Source: an uncultured Woeseiaceae bacterium (lineage in GTDB: Bacteria; Pseudomonadota; Gammaproteobacteria; Steroidobacterales; Woeseiaceae). From it: a stretch of DNA of 62,359 nucleotides. Both the position numbers and the translations under genes were made by a program. Shown piece by piece: positions 17,236-27,259 of this stretch. The notes below the pieces were generated by a model. That model ran no database searches and was not told the DNA's origin. It worked only from the letters and a program-made list of their open reading frames with translations. Location of the stretch: assembly GCA_947259985.1 (NCBI GenBank), contig CAMYOJ010000054.1, positions 31,310 to 93,668 of the forward strand, written 5' to 3'. Position 1 is the first letter of the stretch. Each line of letters starts with the position of its first letter.

Positions 17236-19719
17236 CTAGAAATCGAAGATATGCTCGAGCTGGATGCCGTTTGGCGCAATGCTGGTGAGCGACTCCGCCA
17301 TGTGCTCAATGCGAACGACGTACACCGAACGCTTCATTCCAAGCGGCGATATCACCATCGAAGTGAACAGTAGCTGTGCGTGTGCCGGCGCTGCATTCGA
17401 GTCTTCCGGTTCTACGGTCGTGAATACTATTTCATCGTTGCCGTTAATCTCGACGAACCGGACTCCCGCTTCGGCCAGTTTCGGCACGACCTCGGTAAAC
17501 CCGCCCCAGCGCGGCGCCGTAATGACCAGGTCGCCATCGCCGAAATCCCGCAGGATTTCGATGCGAGAATCAATCGCAGTAATGCTATGCGCATCGCCAA
17601 CAACGTGCATTGTGACGAATCCTTCGGACGGCCCGTATGTGGCCTGGGACCCGAAGCCGATCGCCCTGGCATAAAGCGCCTTAAAAGCGAATTCGCCGGT
17701 GAACATCAGTTTGCGCTCGATCTTCCTGATGAAGTTCCCGCCGAAGAACGGCGTATCGCTCCAGATGCGGCCGGCGTAGTCAGCGAACGGAAACACGTAC
17801 CAGGGTTCGTAGTAGATGAGTTCGCCATAGGCAGCATGCGCCTCCTGGATCAGCAGGTCTTCGGGCGTATCCTCTGAAGCCGTCCAGCGCGTCAGCCGCC
17901 CGATCGTATTTTCGTAGAAACCCTTGGCAACGAACTCCGCGGTTGTGCTGACACCGATGACCCATAACATCATCTGGTATTCGGAGTTTTCCGGGTACAG
18001 GCCCTCGCTCAGCGCGTTGACGCGGTCATAGAGGGTCCAGTACTCATCGATACTCTTCCAGAACGGGAACGCGCTCGGGTTGTTACCGCTTGCGAGAAAA
18101 TCGGCATATTCGTTCGGGTTAAACACCAGGTACCACTCCGGCACCGTCAGGAAGGTCTGCTCTTCCCCTTTCGCATAGCCGTCCAGGCTGTCCAGGTATT
18201 CGCGTACTTCCGAACGTTTCGTCGGGTAGTACTTTTCCCATAGCTTGTTCCGGAACCGGTTGTCCGCGTCGACAGCGCGTTTCACGGCGAAGTACTGGTC
18301 TGCGTTCGGGTAAGCGGCGCGAAACTGGTCAACTGTGGCGTGGGGCTGATATGGCAGGTAGTAAGCGCCGTTTTCGGAAACGATGGCGTCGATCATCTCG
18401 CGGGTCCAGACGCCGACCCGTTGCCGATCCGCTGCCGTCGTTCCCTGGCTGTGATAGACGACAAATGCGAAGACTTCGTTGCGAGCCCATGACAGGTAGG
18501 AGTCCGGATCAGGCAACGCGTGCCTTATCGATACGTTGACGACATCGACCTCGTGCTTGTTGAAGATGTCGCGCATCTTCGGTACGAAGCTGTCGAAATT
18601 CTCCACGGGAATAAAATATTCCTGCAACACCCAGGTCTTGTCACTGCGATCCCCTTCGCCCAACTCGCGGATATCGTAACTGGCCTCCCAGTTGCGCCAG
18701 GCGACCCTGTCGAAAGCGTAGTAAAGCGGTTCCATGATCGATCTGCGTGACCATTTTCCGAAGCCGCTGGAATTCGAGAAATTCACCAACTTCGGCAGCC
18801 ACCAGTACGATTCGTCGGTTGCAATCAGTCGATCGTCGATCGTGAGTTCATCATCCGTAACGTACCAGCTGACATCGCGAACCTCCTCGAATGCCGGCGG
18901 GTACAGGTCAGCGTTGTGGAAAATAACCTGCTCGTTGTCACGAATGTTGGCCGCGAAGTGTTCGCCATACTCGGTGACGGACATGTTTTTCGTCTGCCGG
19001 CCGACCTTCTCGTTCACGGCGAGCTCCAGGGTTACTTCTGCGATGACGCCGATACCGCCATAACCACCGATGGCCGCGAAGAACAGTTCCGGGTTCTCCT
19101 CGCGCGAGGCCGCCATGACAGAACCGTCCGCCAGCACGAGCTGAACCGCCTTCACTGAAGAGATAATCGGGCCGTGACCGATATAGCGCCCGTGAACGTT
19201 GACGCTCAGGGATCCGCCGACGCTGAAATTGGCGTAGGTTTGCATGATCTTTACGGATAGATCATGCGGATCGATGTACTCCTGCAATTCGCGCCAGGAG
19301 ATGCCCGACTGCACGGTGATCTCGCGCTTCGCGGCATCGAAAGCAACAATCCCGTCAAATTCGCGCATGTCGAGCTGCAACCCATTGTCGATCGCCGTCT
19401 GCCCGCCCATGCTGAATCGGCCACCGCCGATCGAGATGGGCCCATTGCTGCCCTGGATGGCAGCAACGATTTCGTCGACTGATCGGGGCGTCGCGACCTC
19501 TGCCATGGGGACTGGATTCAGCTCCGTAATATCGTTGACGACCGTTTCATGGAGCCGGCCTTCGAAGTCCCCGTCGCCGGCAATCCAGACCGCCAGTACG
19601 ACGACCACGACATATCCGGCGAAGAGAATTCCAAGGAAACGCAGTGTTTTCCAGAGAATTCCCTTGATGCGAACTGCAATTCCGGCTTTTTTGTCCGCCA
19701 TAATGGTGAACCACGTCAT
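17236..19719 (-). CDS. Membrane-anchored FAD-dependent oxidase with unassigned C-terminal domain
   Basis: This protein is about 827 residues. After a basic start and one membrane helix (about 27-46, GILFAGYVVVVVLAVWIAG) comes a PCMH-type FAD-binding domain (about 75-240; SIGGGRFSMGGQ binds the pyrophosphate and GGSLSVNVHGRY lies on the flavin), then a substrate/cap region like that of sugar-lactone oxidases (about 240-490). The last ~340 residues (with FLTVPEWYLVFNPNEYADFL and the acidic EHIFDF end) have no known function to me and look like a fused domain. Orientation places the catalytic part in the periplasm. The start is uncertain: 19719 or 19701 (MADKK); neither has a ribosome site. It faces the RND operon and is divergent from an exported methyltransferase-fold gene. 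Confidence 0.82.
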   Translation of the reverse strand: MTWFTIMADKKAGIAVRIKGILWKTLRFLGILFAGYVVVVVLAVWIAGDGDFEGRLHETVVNDITELNPVPMAEVATPRSVDEIVAAIQGSNGPISIGGGRFSMGGQTAIDNGLQLDMREFDGIVAFDAAKREITVQSGISWRELQEYIDPHDLSVKIMQTYANFSVGGSLSVNVHGRYIGHGPIISSVKAVQLVLADGSVMAASREENPELFFAAIGGYGGIGVIAEVTLELAVNEKVGRQTKNMSVTEYGEHFAANIRDNEQVIFHNADLYPPAFEEVRDVSWYVTDDELTIDDRLIATDESYWWLPKLVNFSNSSGFGKWSRRSIMEPLYYAFDRVAWRNWEASYDIRELGEGDRSDKTWVLQEYFIPVENFDSFVPKMRDIFNKHEVDVVNVSIRHALPDPDSYLSWARNEVFAFVVYHSQGTTAADRQRVGVWTREMIDAIVSENGAYYLPYQPHATVDQFRAAYPNADQYFAVKRAVDADNRFRNKLWEKYYPTKRSEVREYLDSLDGYAKGEEQTFLTVPEWYLVFNPNEYADFLASGNNPSAFPFWKSIDEYWTLYDRVNALSEGLYPENSEYQMMLWVIGVSTTAEFVAKGFYENTIGRLTRWTASEDTPEDLLIQEAHAAYGELIYYEPWYVFPFADYAGRIWSDTPFFGGNFIRKIERKLMFTGEFAFKALYARAIGFGSQATYGPSEGFVTMHVVGDAHSITAIDSRIEILRDFGDGDLVITAPRWGGFTEVVPKLAEAGVRFVEINGNDEIVFTTVEPEDSNAAPAHAQLLFTSMVISPLGMKRSVYVVRIEHMAESLTSIAPNGIQLEHIFDF

Positions 19720-19807
19720 CAAGATGCGGCGACCATATCATTACACTTGCAGAGAAACAGGAACCCAGTCCAGATAATCGCGATGCGGATCTGGCGAGGT
19801 AGATTTG

Positions 19808-20755
19808 ATGAATCGACGAGACTGTATTACCGGGCTGGGCGCGCTGCTTGCCGCGCCACTGACGTCGCGCGTGTTCGCCGCGGATACGGTCGAATTGTCC
19901 CGAGATGTAGGCAACTTCCGTTATATCTACTCCGATCCACTGCTCAGACAGGAATTTCTCGCTTTTCTGACCAACGTGTTTCACCTGTACCCGGAGCAGG
20001 AGCTACAAGAGACGCTTGCGCGCCTTGCCGTGAGCCTCGATACGGACCGCCAGGTCTACGAGGCGCTGCAGGAAGAGATGGAGGATCTAAGTCCGTTTCT
20101 CGGCGCATTTCGCTATGCCATCCCGGCATTGAAAAAGCAGAAACAGATCATGGCGAGCCAGACCCTGATGCTCGTCGACCCGAATGCCACGTATGACGGC
20201 CACCTGGAGATCGGATCAACGGGCCGCTATATCGGCATTCTCGAGGACAAACTGAACATCACCGGGGATGTCTTCCTGCTGCACACCCAGGACGCCGGCT
20301 ACGGTCCCGAAGACATCCTGGATCGCGGGCAGCTGGCAAAAATCGGCACACACATCGACATGGGGAACTATTCCACGGAATTCGCGAACATCATTCCACA
20401 CAACTCACTGGATATGGTGACCGTGTTCATCGGCTTTCATCACTGCCCGCTGGAAACCCGCGAGTCGTTTATCTCGTCTGTTCGCGACGTCATTCGGCCC
20501 GGCGGCACGCTGATCCTGAGGGATCACGACTGCCGCGACGAAGACTCCTGGCGCATGGCGGCATTGGCCCACGATACGTTCAATGCAGGAACTGACGAGA
20601 CCTGGAAATTTAACGCCGACGAGCTTCGCAACTTCTATTCAATGCGCTACATCATCGACTATATCGAGAATATCGGCTTCAGGAACAACAGGCAGTTGCA
20701 CTACCAGCCGGGCGACCCGACCCGGAACGGGCTGACGGCATTTGTGAAGATCTAG
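19808..20755 (+). CDS. Exported (Tat-like signal) class I methyltransferase-fold protein
   Basis: This 315-residue protein begins MNRRDCITGLGALLAAP and ends its signal near SRVFAAD: a twin-arginine pair followed by a weakly hydrophobic stretch, as in Tat substrates. The mature part is a Rossmann methyltransferase: motif I is DGHLEIGSTGRYIGIL, the middle strand NSLDMVTVFIGFHHC, and the C-terminal motif RDVIRPGGTLILRDHD. Export of a folded SAM-fold protein by Tat would make sense if it carries its cofactor, but the reaction is unknown. GAGGTAG precedes the ATG. It is divergent from the FAD oxidase (88 bp between starts), and its stop abuts the yadH-like stop on the other strand. Confidence 0.78.
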   Translation: MNRRDCITGLGALLAAPLTSRVFAADTVELSRDVGNFRYIYSDPLLRQEFLAFLTNVFHLYPEQELQETLARLAVSLDTDRQVYEALQEEMEDLSPFLGAFRYAIPALKKQKQIMASQTLMLVDPNATYDGHLEIGSTGRYIGILEDKLNITGDVFLLHTQDAGYGPEDILDRGQLAKIGTHIDMGNYSTEFANIIPHNSLDMVTVFIGFHHCPLETRESFISSVRDVIRPGGTLILRDHDCRDEDSWRMAALAHDTFNAGTDETWKFNADELRNFYSMRYIIDYIENIGFRNNRQLHYQPGDPTRNGLTAFVKI

Positions 20756-21513
20756 TCAGCTTCTCAGCCTGTAGCCCGTCTTGAAAATCCAGCGAACCGC
20801 CACGAGGCAGGCCAGCAGGAACGCAATGGTCATGCCCAGGCTCAGCGCCACGCTGACGTCCGCGTTCTCGTAGAAACTCCAGCGAAAGCCGCTGATCAGG
20901 TAGACAACGGGGTTGAACAGGCTGATCGTCTGCCAGGTAGGCGGCAGCATGCTGATCGAGTAGAAAGTGCCGCCCAGGAAGGTCAGCGGCATCACGACGA
21001 GTATCGGCACAATTGTCAGCTTCTCCCAGCCATCGGCCCAGATACCGAGAATGAAGCCGAACAGGCAGAACGACACACAGGTCAGCAACAGAAACGTAGC
21101 CATCAACAGGGGATGAGCGATCTCTATATCCACGAAAAAGCTTGCCGTCACGAGGATAATTGTGCCGATGATGACCGACTTCGTTGCGGCGGCGCCCACG
21201 TAGCCGAGTAGCACCTCGCCGTAGGAAACGGGCGCCGACAGTACTTCGAATACCGTGCCCGTGAATTTAGGGAAATAAATCGCGAACGAGGAGTTCGAGA
21301 TGCTCTCCGTCATGATCGACAGCATGATGAGCCCGGGCACGATGAACGACCCGTAACTCACGCCGTCGATTTCAGTGATTCGTGATCCAATTGCCGAACC
21401 GAAAATCACGAAATACAGCGACGTAGACAAGACAGGCGCCACGATACTCTGCACGACGGTGCGGAACATGCGCGCCATCTCGTAGCGATAGATCGCTTGA
21501 ACGGCGTGGAAAT

Positions 21514-21517
<4 letters not shown>
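20756..21517 (-). CDS. yadH: ABC-2 type export permease (YadH-like)
   Basis: This 253-residue inner-membrane protein has six predicted helices and the ABC-2 family segment [16 protein letters not shown], with the late [15 protein letters not shown] motif. Length and sequence agree with E. coli YadH (256 residues). It overlaps the ATPase gene by 4 nt (ATGA), so the two subunits are translated together. The substrate of YadGH is not established; drug or lipid-linked exports have been suggested for relatives. The 3' end abuts the convergent methyltransferase-fold gene with no intergenic base. Confidence 0.9.
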
Positions 21518-22440
<923 letters not shown>

Positions 22441-22447
22441 CGGGCAA

Positions 22448-22987
22448 TCATACGACACTTCGCAATATGTCGGCGATCTTGCAGACTGTTCGCCAGTTGC
22501 GGCCCGTCGCGGCAACACCGAGCAGCTTTTCAGCCTTACTCGCAAACGCTGAGCGACCGATACCGTCGGGCGCATGAAAATACAGCGCGTGTTTCGTTAG
22601 TCGGAATGACTCATTGTCCTTGCATTCCGAATGCATCCGTTCGACGTCGGCCGCGATGGCCTCCTCCTCCAGGAACGAGACGTGCACCGACCGTGGATCG
22701 GCAACCTTACCTGCAAAAGGGTTTCCCGCAACGATGGACTCAAACCTGCTCGCCGTCATGACCAGCACCTGCGGGCCAAAACCGAAACGCTCCTCTATCG
22801 CGCTGCAAATGAGCTTGGGCAAGGCCACAATATCGGCGTCGCAGCGAAACACCGCGTTGCCGCTCTGGATATAGGTCTTTACGTCCTCGCAACCCAACTC
22901 CGTCAGCAGTTCGCGCAGGTCCTGCATGGGAAGGCGGTTTTTGCCGCCGACGTTGATGCCTCGCAGCAATGCAACCATCGTGTCCAT
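22448..22987 (-). CDS. DUF1697 family protein
   Basis: This protein has 179 residues from the ATG at 22987. It matches DUF1697 from its first strand ([18 protein letters not shown]) through [18 protein letters not shown] and the late [20 protein letters not shown]. It is a compact cytoplasmic alpha/beta protein found widely as a single copy; the biochemical role is unknown. The open frame extends 8 codons further upstream, but the family starts at this Met. A TATGCT hexamer lies 6 nt before the ATG without a ribosome site, as for several orphan genes here. It is followed by yadG after 7 nt. Confidence 0.88.
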   Translation of the reverse strand: MDTMVALLRGINVGGKNRLPMQDLRELLTELGCEDVKTYIQSGNAVFRCDADIVALPKLICSAIEERFGFGPQVLVMTASRFESIVAGNPFAGKVADPRSVHVSFLEEEAIAADVERMHSECKDNESFRLTKHALYFHAPDGIGRSAFASKAEKLLGVAATGRNWRTVCKIADILRSVV

Positions 22988-23102
22988 CCCGGGAGCATAG
23001 CGCACAAGCATCGCCGAACTGGTAAATCGTGAACTGCAACATCGCGCCAGGACGGCGTGTCAGCGAGGATGTACGTCGGACCGCTCGACATTCGTATTGC
23101 TT

Positions 23103-23813
23103 ATGAGAATCACAGCAACCGCAATTCTTCTCGCCCTTGCCGCGTTTTCCCCTGCCAGCGCGCTCGCCGACGCCGACCGCGAATCACTGGTTACGGCATG
23201 GGAAGCGCACATCGCGGGCCTGCCCGGCACCGAGAGTTTCGAAAAGACCGCCGACGATGTTTACCAGTACAAGGACACCGACCTGCCCTACGAAGGCGAG
23301 CTGAAGATACTCGGGGTATTGGTGCGACCCTCGGAATCAGCCGGCTTCGAAACCGATTTCACGCACTTCGGCATGGTCGATTTCGAATTGCTCGATATGC
23401 CCGCGGAACGATTGTCGACCCAGCTCTACTACTACTGGCTCGCCGACCGCCAGACGCTACATTACTCGAAGTCGGCGCAGGAATGGGTCGATGCCGCGGC
23501 TTACCAGGAGTCCATCACGGACCTTTACGGCGACACGCCATCGTTCGGCGCGCTGTCGTTCATGCTGAATTACGGCATATGGGTCTTGCTGATCGGCCTG
23601 CTCATCATCGTGTTTGCAGGCATCAACAGGCAGGCTAAGAAAGCGCACTCACTGATGGACCAATCGGCTGAAATCAACGAGCAGGCCCGCGAGAACCTCG
23701 ATCGCGCAGAAGCAATGCAGGACGAGGTACTGGCGATCGCGCGGGAGACGTGCGACCTGCAGAAAGAAAGCAACGAGTTGCTCACCAGGATGCTTCAGGC
23801 GCTGCAGCGCTAG
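23103..23813 (+). CDS. Membrane-anchored protein with coiled-coil tail, unknown function
   Basis: This 236-residue protein has a signal peptide (TATAILLALAAFSPASALAD), a periplasmic domain of about 125 residues with many acidic residues, a single membrane helix near 156-175 (YGIWVLLIGLLIIVFAGIN), and a C-terminal heptad-rich stretch (about 185-236, SAEINEQARENLDRAEAM) that would be a cytoplasmic coiled coil. I do not recognise a family. The topology suggests a sensor or scaffold passing a periplasmic signal to a cytoplasmic partner, but no partner is encoded next to it. The start is the ATG at 23103; a TTG lies two codons upstream. Confidence 0.7.
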   Translation: MRITATAILLALAAFSPASALADADRESLVTAWEAHIAGLPGTESFEKTADDVYQYKDTDLPYEGELKILGVLVRPSESAGFETDFTHFGMVDFELLDMPAERLSTQLYYYWLADRQTLHYSKSAQEWVDAAAYQESITDLYGDTPSFGALSFMLNYGIWVLLIGLLIIVFAGINRQAKKAHSLMDQSAEINEQARENLDRAEAMQDEVLAIARETCDLQKESNELLTRMLQALQR

Positions 23814-23829
23814 CTCGGCAAGCCGTCGA

Positions 23830-24831
23830 TCAGTCCAGCGTCAGGGTATCGGCATAGGCGAACAGGCCCGCCGCACCACCCGTGTGCAGGAAGACAACCT
23901 TACTGTCTTTGGCGATGCGTCCCTCACGAATGTAGTCGATCGTGCCGGCCAGCGCCTTGCCCGTGTAGACAGGATCGAATAACAGGCCTTCGAGCCGGGC
24001 GCCCAGCAGCACGGCCTCGTTCATTGCCTCGGTCGGCTCGCCGTATCCGGGCCCTACATAACTGCAGTCGACAAGAATATCGTCTCGCGCGACGACGCCT
24101 GGTTCGCCGACATACTCGGCCGTGTCGCAGGCAAGCTCGTAGACGCGCTCTTCCAGAATATCCTGCCCCGCGGTGACGCCAAAGCCGAGAATCGGTTTGT
24201 CGCAGCCGCTGCCGCGCAGCCCTACCGCGAGTCCGGCGTGCGTTCCGGCGCTGCCCGACGTCGTCACGAAGTGATCGAAGCTGATGCCTTTTTCCTCGGC
24301 CTGTTGCAGGAGTTCGATCGCGCAGCTCACGTAGCCCAGCGCGCCGACCGGATTCGACGCACCACCCGGTATGATGTAAGGCTTACCGCCACTCGAGCGA
24401 ACTTCCTCGGCGATGACCTCCATCTCGGCGTCGAAGTCCGTGCCGTTCTCGTACTCGCGCAGATTGGCGCCGAAGAGTCGATCCAGGAATACGTTGCCCG
24501 AGCTTCTGTACAGGTCACTCGGATGGGCGACCCGGTGCTCGAGCAGCACCTCGCACTTCAGTCCAAGTTTGCAGGCAGCGGCCGCTGTCTGGCGAACATG
24601 ATTCGACTGCACTGCGCCAACCGTGATGATGGTATCCGCTCCCCGCTGTATTGCCTCCCCCATCGAAAACTCGAGCTTGCGAGTCTTGTTGCCGCCCGTC
24701 GCGAGTCCCGTGCAGTCATCGCGCTTGACGAAGATCTGCGGCCCTCCCAGGTATTCGCTGAGGCGCGGCATCGCTTCGAGGGGTGTTGGCAAGTGCGCGA
24801 GAGATACTCGCGGACAATCCTTGAGCTGCAT
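23830..24831 (-). CDS. dcyD: D-cysteine desulfhydrase / ACC deaminase family PLP enzyme
   Basis: This 333-residue fold-type II PLP enzyme is close in length to DcyD (328). The PLP lysine is in LATGGNKTRKLEF, the cofactor-clamping SNH in GAVQSNHVRQTAAA, and the phosphate loop in TTSGSAGTHAGLAVG. Members split D-cysteine to pyruvate, ammonia and sulfide, or open the cyclopropane ring of ACC; separating the two needs active-site residues I did not align. It lies 9 nt behind an aspartate/glutamate-racemase family gene on the same strand, so D-amino-acid metabolism is the likely context. ACC deaminase is the main alternative. Confidence 0.85.
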   Translation of the reverse strand: MQLKDCPRVSLAHLPTPLEAMPRLSEYLGGPQIFVKRDDCTGLATGGNKTRKLEFSMGEAIQRGADTIITVGAVQSNHVRQTAAAACKLGLKCEVLLEHRVAHPSDLYRSSGNVFLDRLFGANLREYENGTDFDAEMEVIAEEVRSSGGKPYIIPGGASNPVGALGYVSCAIELLQQAEEKGISFDHFVTTSGSAGTHAGLAVGLRGSGCDKPILGFGVTAGQDILEERVYELACDTAEYVGEPGVVARDDILVDCSYVGPGYGEPTEAMNEAVLLGARLEGLLFDPVYTGKALAGTIDYIREGRIAKDSKVVFLHTGGAAGLFAYADTLTLD

Positions 24832-24840
24832 CTTTGTTCC

Positions 24841-25554
24841 TTATGCTTCGGGCAGTGGTTCCTGGCCAAGCGCCAGCGCAACGGTTTTTTCCGCCAGCAC
24901 TTCGGTTGATAAGACGAGGGGGACACTGAACATCGATTGGTCCAGCACTAGCGGCAGTTCCGTACAAGCGGCAATGAGCGCCTTCGCTCCACGGGCCACG
25001 AGGCGCTCTCCCAGTTCGCGCAGACCTGTCTCGACGTTCCCGGACTTGTCGCCCGCCTTGATACGGTCGACGAACGCCAGCGTATCCTCAAGCTCATCGG
25101 CTGTCTGCAGGACACTCTCTCCGCCCGCCAATGCACTTTGATAGAGGCCTGCCGCGAAACAGCCTGGCGTGGTCAGAAGGCCGATGGGTCCGTTACCGGC
25201 TCTCTGTCGCGCTCGCGAAACCGACGTGTCGACGATACTGACGAACGGAATTGCCATCGCTGCCCGAATATCGTTTTCCCAGGCGTGTGCCGAATTGCAG
25301 GGCATGACGATGAACTCGGCGCCGCCGGCCTCCAGCCCCGCAGCGCTGGCCGCGAGCGCCCTGCCAGGGTCTTCGCCCTCGCCTTTCATTGCGAGCTGCC
25401 TGCTGGGTATGCGCGGGTTCTGGTCCACGAGCATGCGCACGTGGTCCTGGTCGACCTCCGCGGGAGTACATCGCAGCACACGCGTCATGAAATCGATCGT
25501 CGCATCGGGACCCATGCCACCGATTACGCCAACCACCTTGTCTTCTGCGGTCAT
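24841..25554 (-). CDS. Aspartate/glutamate racemase family protein
   Basis: This 237-residue cofactor-independent racemase has both catalytic cysteines: the first in EFIVMPCNSAHAW and the second in LIAACTELPLVL. It has the family N-terminus (VVGVIGGMGPDATIDFM) and matches the YgeA/RacD-type group that includes broad-specificity racemases. It is the first gene of a pair with the D-cysteine desulfhydrase, 9 nt apart, so it may supply or salvage D-amino acids for that enzyme. The divergent permease starts 45 bp away. The substrate cannot be read from sequence. Confidence 0.9.
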   Translation of the reverse strand: MTAEDKVVGVIGGMGPDATIDFMTRVLRCTPAEVDQDHVRMLVDQNPRIPSRQLAMKGEGEDPGRALAASAAGLEAGGAEFIVMPCNSAHAWENDIRAAMAIPFVSIVDTSVSRARQRAGNGPIGLLTTPGCFAAGLYQSALAGGESVLQTADELEDTLAFVDRIKAGDKSGNVETGLRELGERLVARGAKALIAACTELPLVLDQSMFSVPLVLSTEVLAEKTVALALGQEPLPEA

Positions 25555-25599
25555 TATCTATACCGGGTGCCAATAAGCCCGCGTTATCCTACCGCAACT

Positions 25600-26616
25600 A
25601 TGAGTACTGCAGGCCACTGCTGCCACGCCAGCAAGCAACCCGACAACAGGATTCCGCCGATCAACCGGCGCCTCGCGATCATGGGCAGCATCTTCATCGG
25701 CGTTTTTCTGCTGTCGTTCCTGCCTGCCTTCGAAGCGCTCAACCAGAGCATGCTGGACTACCTGCGTATCGTCTGGTGGGCAGTGCTCATCGGGCTGGTG
25801 CTCGGCGGTATCATCGATTACTTCGTGCCGGACGGATTCGTCGTGCGCGCGCTCGGCAAGCGCAGCAAGGTCACGCTGATCAATGCCGTCATTGCAGGCT
25901 TCCTGATGTCCGCCTGTTCGCACGGCATTCTCGCAATTGCGATTCAACTCTATAAGAAAGGCGCGAGTGTGCCGGCGGTCATTACATTCCTGCTGGCGTC
26001 GCCCTGGGCCAACCTGCCGATGACGGTCCTGTTATTCGGCTTCTTCGGCTGGAAAGCTGTATTGATCGTCGGGGGTGCGATGCTCATCGCACTGATCACG
26101 GGGCTCGTGTTTACCGTGCTCGACGAGCTGAACCTGATCGAGGGGCCGGCCAAGGACGTCGAAACCGAGAATGTCTCCTGGGATCGACTGAAGAACCTCA
26201 AGCCGCGCGAATCACTCAAGGGCGTCGTCGCAGGATCCGTGTCACTCGCCAACATGGTGCTCTGGTGGATCCTGATCGGCATTCTCGCGGCTTCCCTCAT
26301 CGGCGCCTACGTCCCGGCGCACTGGTTCATGGAGTACCTTGGCCCCGACTTCACGGGCATGCTCATCACGTTGCTATTCGCGACCGTGATCGAGGTGTGC
26401 AGCGAAGGCTCTTCGCCCATCGCGTTCGAGATCTTCAACAAGACAGCTGCTCTCGGCAACCCGTTTATCTTCCTGATGGCCGGCGTCGCCACCGACTACA
26501 CCGAGATCGGCTTGCTATGGACCAACATTGGTCGTCGCACTGCCATCTGGCTGCCCGTCGTCACCGTGCCGCAAATCCTGATCTTCGCTACACTGCTCAA
26601 TCATTACGCAAGCTAG
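25600..26616 (+). CDS. UPF0718/DUF318 family permease (ArsP-like)
   Basis: This protein has 338 residues from the ATG at 25600 (MSTAGHCCHASKQ); the open frame extends far upstream but only as antisense of the racemase. About eight to ten helices include two copies of the family signature: SACSHGILAIAIQLYKKGAS with LASPWANLPM, and EVCSEGSSPIAFEIF with LMAGVATDYTEIG. Conserved Cys residues in these repeats bind trivalent organoarsenicals in ArsP; other members are uncharacterised metal or organometal permeases. The N-terminal HCCH cluster could add a metal site. No arsenic genes are nearby. A carboxymuconolactone decarboxylase-family gene follows after 20 nt. Confidence 0.85.
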   Translation: MSTAGHCCHASKQPDNRIPPINRRLAIMGSIFIGVFLLSFLPAFEALNQSMLDYLRIVWWAVLIGLVLGGIIDYFVPDGFVVRALGKRSKVTLINAVIAGFLMSACSHGILAIAIQLYKKGASVPAVITFLLASPWANLPMTVLLFGFFGWKAVLIVGGAMLIALITGLVFTVLDELNLIEGPAKDVETENVSWDRLKNLKPRESLKGVVAGSVSLANMVLWWILIGILAASLIGAYVPAHWFMEYLGPDFTGMLITLLFATVIEVCSEGSSPIAFEIFNKTAALGNPFIFLMAGVATDYTEIGLLWTNIGRRTAIWLPVVTVPQILIFATLLNHYAS

Positions 26617-26636
26617 CGTCCACACGGGAGCTTCCC

Positions 26637-27206
26637 ATGCGACCTCTTCCACTGCCCGAATGGGATGAGTCACTCGAGCGCGTGGTTGACGACATGAACG
26701 GTCAACCGCTGAACGTGCATAGCCTGATGGCCAATCACCCCGACTTGCTGAACGCATGGTGGGACTATCGCAACTACTCGGTGGCGGGTGGAGCACTCGA
26801 ACAGCGCGACTGCGAACTCGTAATCCTGCGCGTCGCCGTTCACATGCGGAGCTGGTACGAGTGGGCATCGCATGTCGACAGGGGACTGGCCGCGGGTATC
26901 AGTGAAGATGAGATTGAGCGAGTTCGGAAGGGTCCCGGCGCCACCGATTGGAGCGAGCGCGACGCTATCCTCCTCGAGGCCGTGGATGAACTCGTGTTCG
27001 AGCGAGCGATCAGCAAGAGTACGCTTGAAATACTGTCCGAATATCTCGACGCCCGGCAGGTGATGGACGTGATCGCAATACACGGGATGTACGTCACGCT
27101 CGCCTGCATCATCAATACCTGGGGCCTCGAGCTCGACGACCACATTCAGGCGAAGCTGCCCGAAGCATGTTCGGAGAACGCGTTCAACGCGGAAAAGGGC
27201 GGTTGA
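26637..27206 (+). CDS. Carboxymuconolactone decarboxylase family protein
   Basis: This protein has 189 residues from the ATG at 26637 ([12 protein letters not shown]), 20 nt after the permease stop. The all-helical CMD fold is recognised by [20 protein letters not shown] followed by [13 protein letters not shown] and the downstream [15 protein letters not shown]. The AhpD-type CxxC is absent, so peroxidase activity is unlikely. Such proteins are commonly annotated as decarboxylases, but most are of unknown function. The open frame reaches back into the permease gene only by chance. Coexpression with the permease is likely. Confidence 0.85.
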   Translation: MRPLPLPEWDESLERVVDDMNGQPLNVHSLMANHPDLLNAWWDYRNYSVAGGALEQRDCELVILRVAVHMRSWYEWASHVDRGLAAGISEDEIERVRKGPGATDWSERDAILLEAVDELVFERAISKSTLEILSEYLDARQVMDVIAIHGMYVTLACIINTWGLELDDHIQAKLPEACSENAFNAEKGG

Positions 27207-27246
27207 GCCCGCGGAACATTGCACTTCCAATTGCCTGCCAGTCTGT

Positions 27247-27252
27247 TATAGT
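27247..27252 (+). promoter_or_regulatory. Candidate extended -10 promoter of rhlE
   Basis: TGTTATAGT at 27244-27252 is an extended -10 element (TG-N-TATAGT). The -35 region is weak, which an extended -10 can tolerate. It would give a 5' leader of about 145 nt before the rhlE ATG at 27403. Confidence 0.5.
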
Positions 27253-27259
27253 CCGCCGC

